Assembly: GCA_049292975.1 (NCBI GenBank)
Contig: JBATRZ010000030.1
Coordinates: forward strand, 1-19,263
Direction of reading: 5' to 3'
Source of the DNA: JBGSWE01 sp049292975
GTDB lineage: Bacteria; Patescibacteriota; Saccharimonadia; Saccharimonadales; JACDBH01
Length of the DNA stretch: 19,263 nucleotides
This document shows positions 18,803-19,263 of this stretch, in pieces. A program made the position numbers and the translations under genes. A model generated the notes under the pieces. The model was given only the letters and a program-made list of their open reading frames with translations, did not search any database and had not been told where the DNA came from. The first letter of the stretch is position 1; each line of letters starts with the position of its first letter.

Positions 18803-19263
18803 ATCATCTCAAGGGGGTGGAAAATCTTCCAGGAGAGGTGTGAACAGGGAAACAAGTCAAGCTATCTGTTAAGAACACCGTAGACGGTGTTCTTCTTGCT
18901 GTTTAAGCCTTAAAGTACCTGACCTTCACAAGTCGGATCATTACAGTTCATATATGTACCGGCATACCGGTGCAGATTACTGACTCTTATCTGTTAGCTA
19001 GCATTAGATGGCTAGCTGGCAGCGCCGGCTAGCGTGTCTCGCTAGCTTAGAGAGTTAGTAATCTGCACCCTGGTGTGTGTAGAGCTTCTTTGAAGCTCCG
19101 CTTACCGGTGCAGAATGTGACTACCTGGAATCCATCACTCAATATACTTTTTACTGCGAACTGCCTGCGGGGCACTGGCAAAATATTTGGCTTCGCACCG
19201 TAGCTAAGGCTACGCTTTGTCGCCAGAATATTTCGCCAGCACAACTGCACGCAGCGCTCGTAA
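18803..19263 (+). ncRNA. structured non-coding transcript or leader, continues past the right edge
   Basis: No credible coding frame occurs here on either strand, but strong folds do. They are TGGAA-AATC-TTCCA (18818-18831); a 10-bp stem AAGAACACCG/CGGTGTTCTT with TAGA loop (18871-18894); a 19-bp stem (18969-18987 with 19051-19069, one G-U) enclosing a 12-bp hairpin (18991-19002 with 19011-19022, two G-U) and an 8-bp hairpin (19027-19047), which makes a three-way junction; GAGCTTC-TTT-GAAGCTC (19082-19098) closed by CTGGT/ACCGG; and a long arm CTGGC...GCCAG (19175-19239) capped by CGTAGC-TAAG-GCTACG. The G-U pairs fit plus-strand RNA. I do not find RNase P, tmRNA, SRP or group I/II intron landmarks. 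An rRNA operon leader or an unknown large RNA are the main options. Confidence 0.55.

Noticed and set aside
19047..19250. Minus-strand frame of 67 codons at the right edge
   Set aside because: Lies over the long stem-loops, resembles no family and has no start signals.
18803..19263. RNase P RNA, tmRNA, SRP RNA, 6S RNA or group I/II intron in the structured region
   Set aside because: None of their conserved cores (GAGGAAAGTCC, tRNA-like tmRNA ends, the GGAAG...AGCA SRP loop, intron domain V or P7) is visible.

Overview
The window looks like a chromosomal segment of a Candidate Phyla Radiation (Patescibacteria) bacterium, most likely a Saccharibacteria-type genome with about 50% G+C. This rests on tight packing with overlapping gene tails, scattered rather than operonic peptidoglycan genes (murB, murI, murD), a divergent short FolD, a multi-pass sensor kinase with a C-terminal HisKA/HATPase core, a four-helix-bundle (S23) gene, a REP-type transposase with its palindromes, and many promoters lying directly against start codons. 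TGA is a normal stop. The phylum is inference, since no rRNA or ribosomal protein is present.

Layout. 1-834: 5' part of murB (minus), cut by the window edge. 1004-1555: HTH plus DUF3467-like protein. 1593-3889 (minus): a two-gene unit joined by a TAATG overlap, a class V PLP enzyme of cysteine-desulfurase type followed by a membrane-anchored thioredoxin-fold protein with CQYC. 4008-6332: a complete HincII-type restriction-modification pair, tail to tail with a 12-bp overlap. It lies beside tRNA-Arg(CCG), whose last 28 nt are duplicated next to the methyltransferase gene. 6652-6726: tRNA-Arg(UCG). 6770-8101: mgtE. 8335-8411: tRNA-Lys(CUU), followed by about 490 bp of non-coding DNA with a second tRNA-like tail, a chain of triloop hairpins, a terminator and a third tRNA-like tail on the other strand. 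8901-9816: a 34-codon upstream ORF and folD. 9868-11818: murI and murD, overlapping at their 3' ends. 11844-12596: a RAYT (Y1/HUH) transposase framed by copies of one palindrome.

12641-18231 holds a signalling/accessory block that looks more AT-rich than the core genes. It contains a lone CheY-like receiver, an Ala-rich membrane protein, a GNAT-like protein, a DUF2156-like protein and a 722-aa sensor histidine kinase whose catalytic third has a visibly different base composition. 18225-18718 is a four-helix-bundle gene inside 18-bp inverted repeats. From 18756 to the end, two tandem strong promoters read into about 460 nt of non-coding DNA that folds into long stems, including a three-way junction whose wobble pairs fit only the plus strand. 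This is the leader of something strongly transcribed off the window (an rRNA operon is the first guess) or a large unrecognised ncRNA.

The enzymes serve cell wall precursor synthesis (MurB, MurI, MurD), one-carbon metabolism (FolD), Mg2+ uptake (MgtE), thiol/sulfur chemistry (PLP enzyme plus thioredoxin-fold partner) and DNA defence (HincII-type R-M). The most unusual features are the tRNA 3'-end duplications built around short hairpins, the RAYT gene whose palindromes sit between ribosome-binding site and start and over its stop, and the structured region at the right edge.
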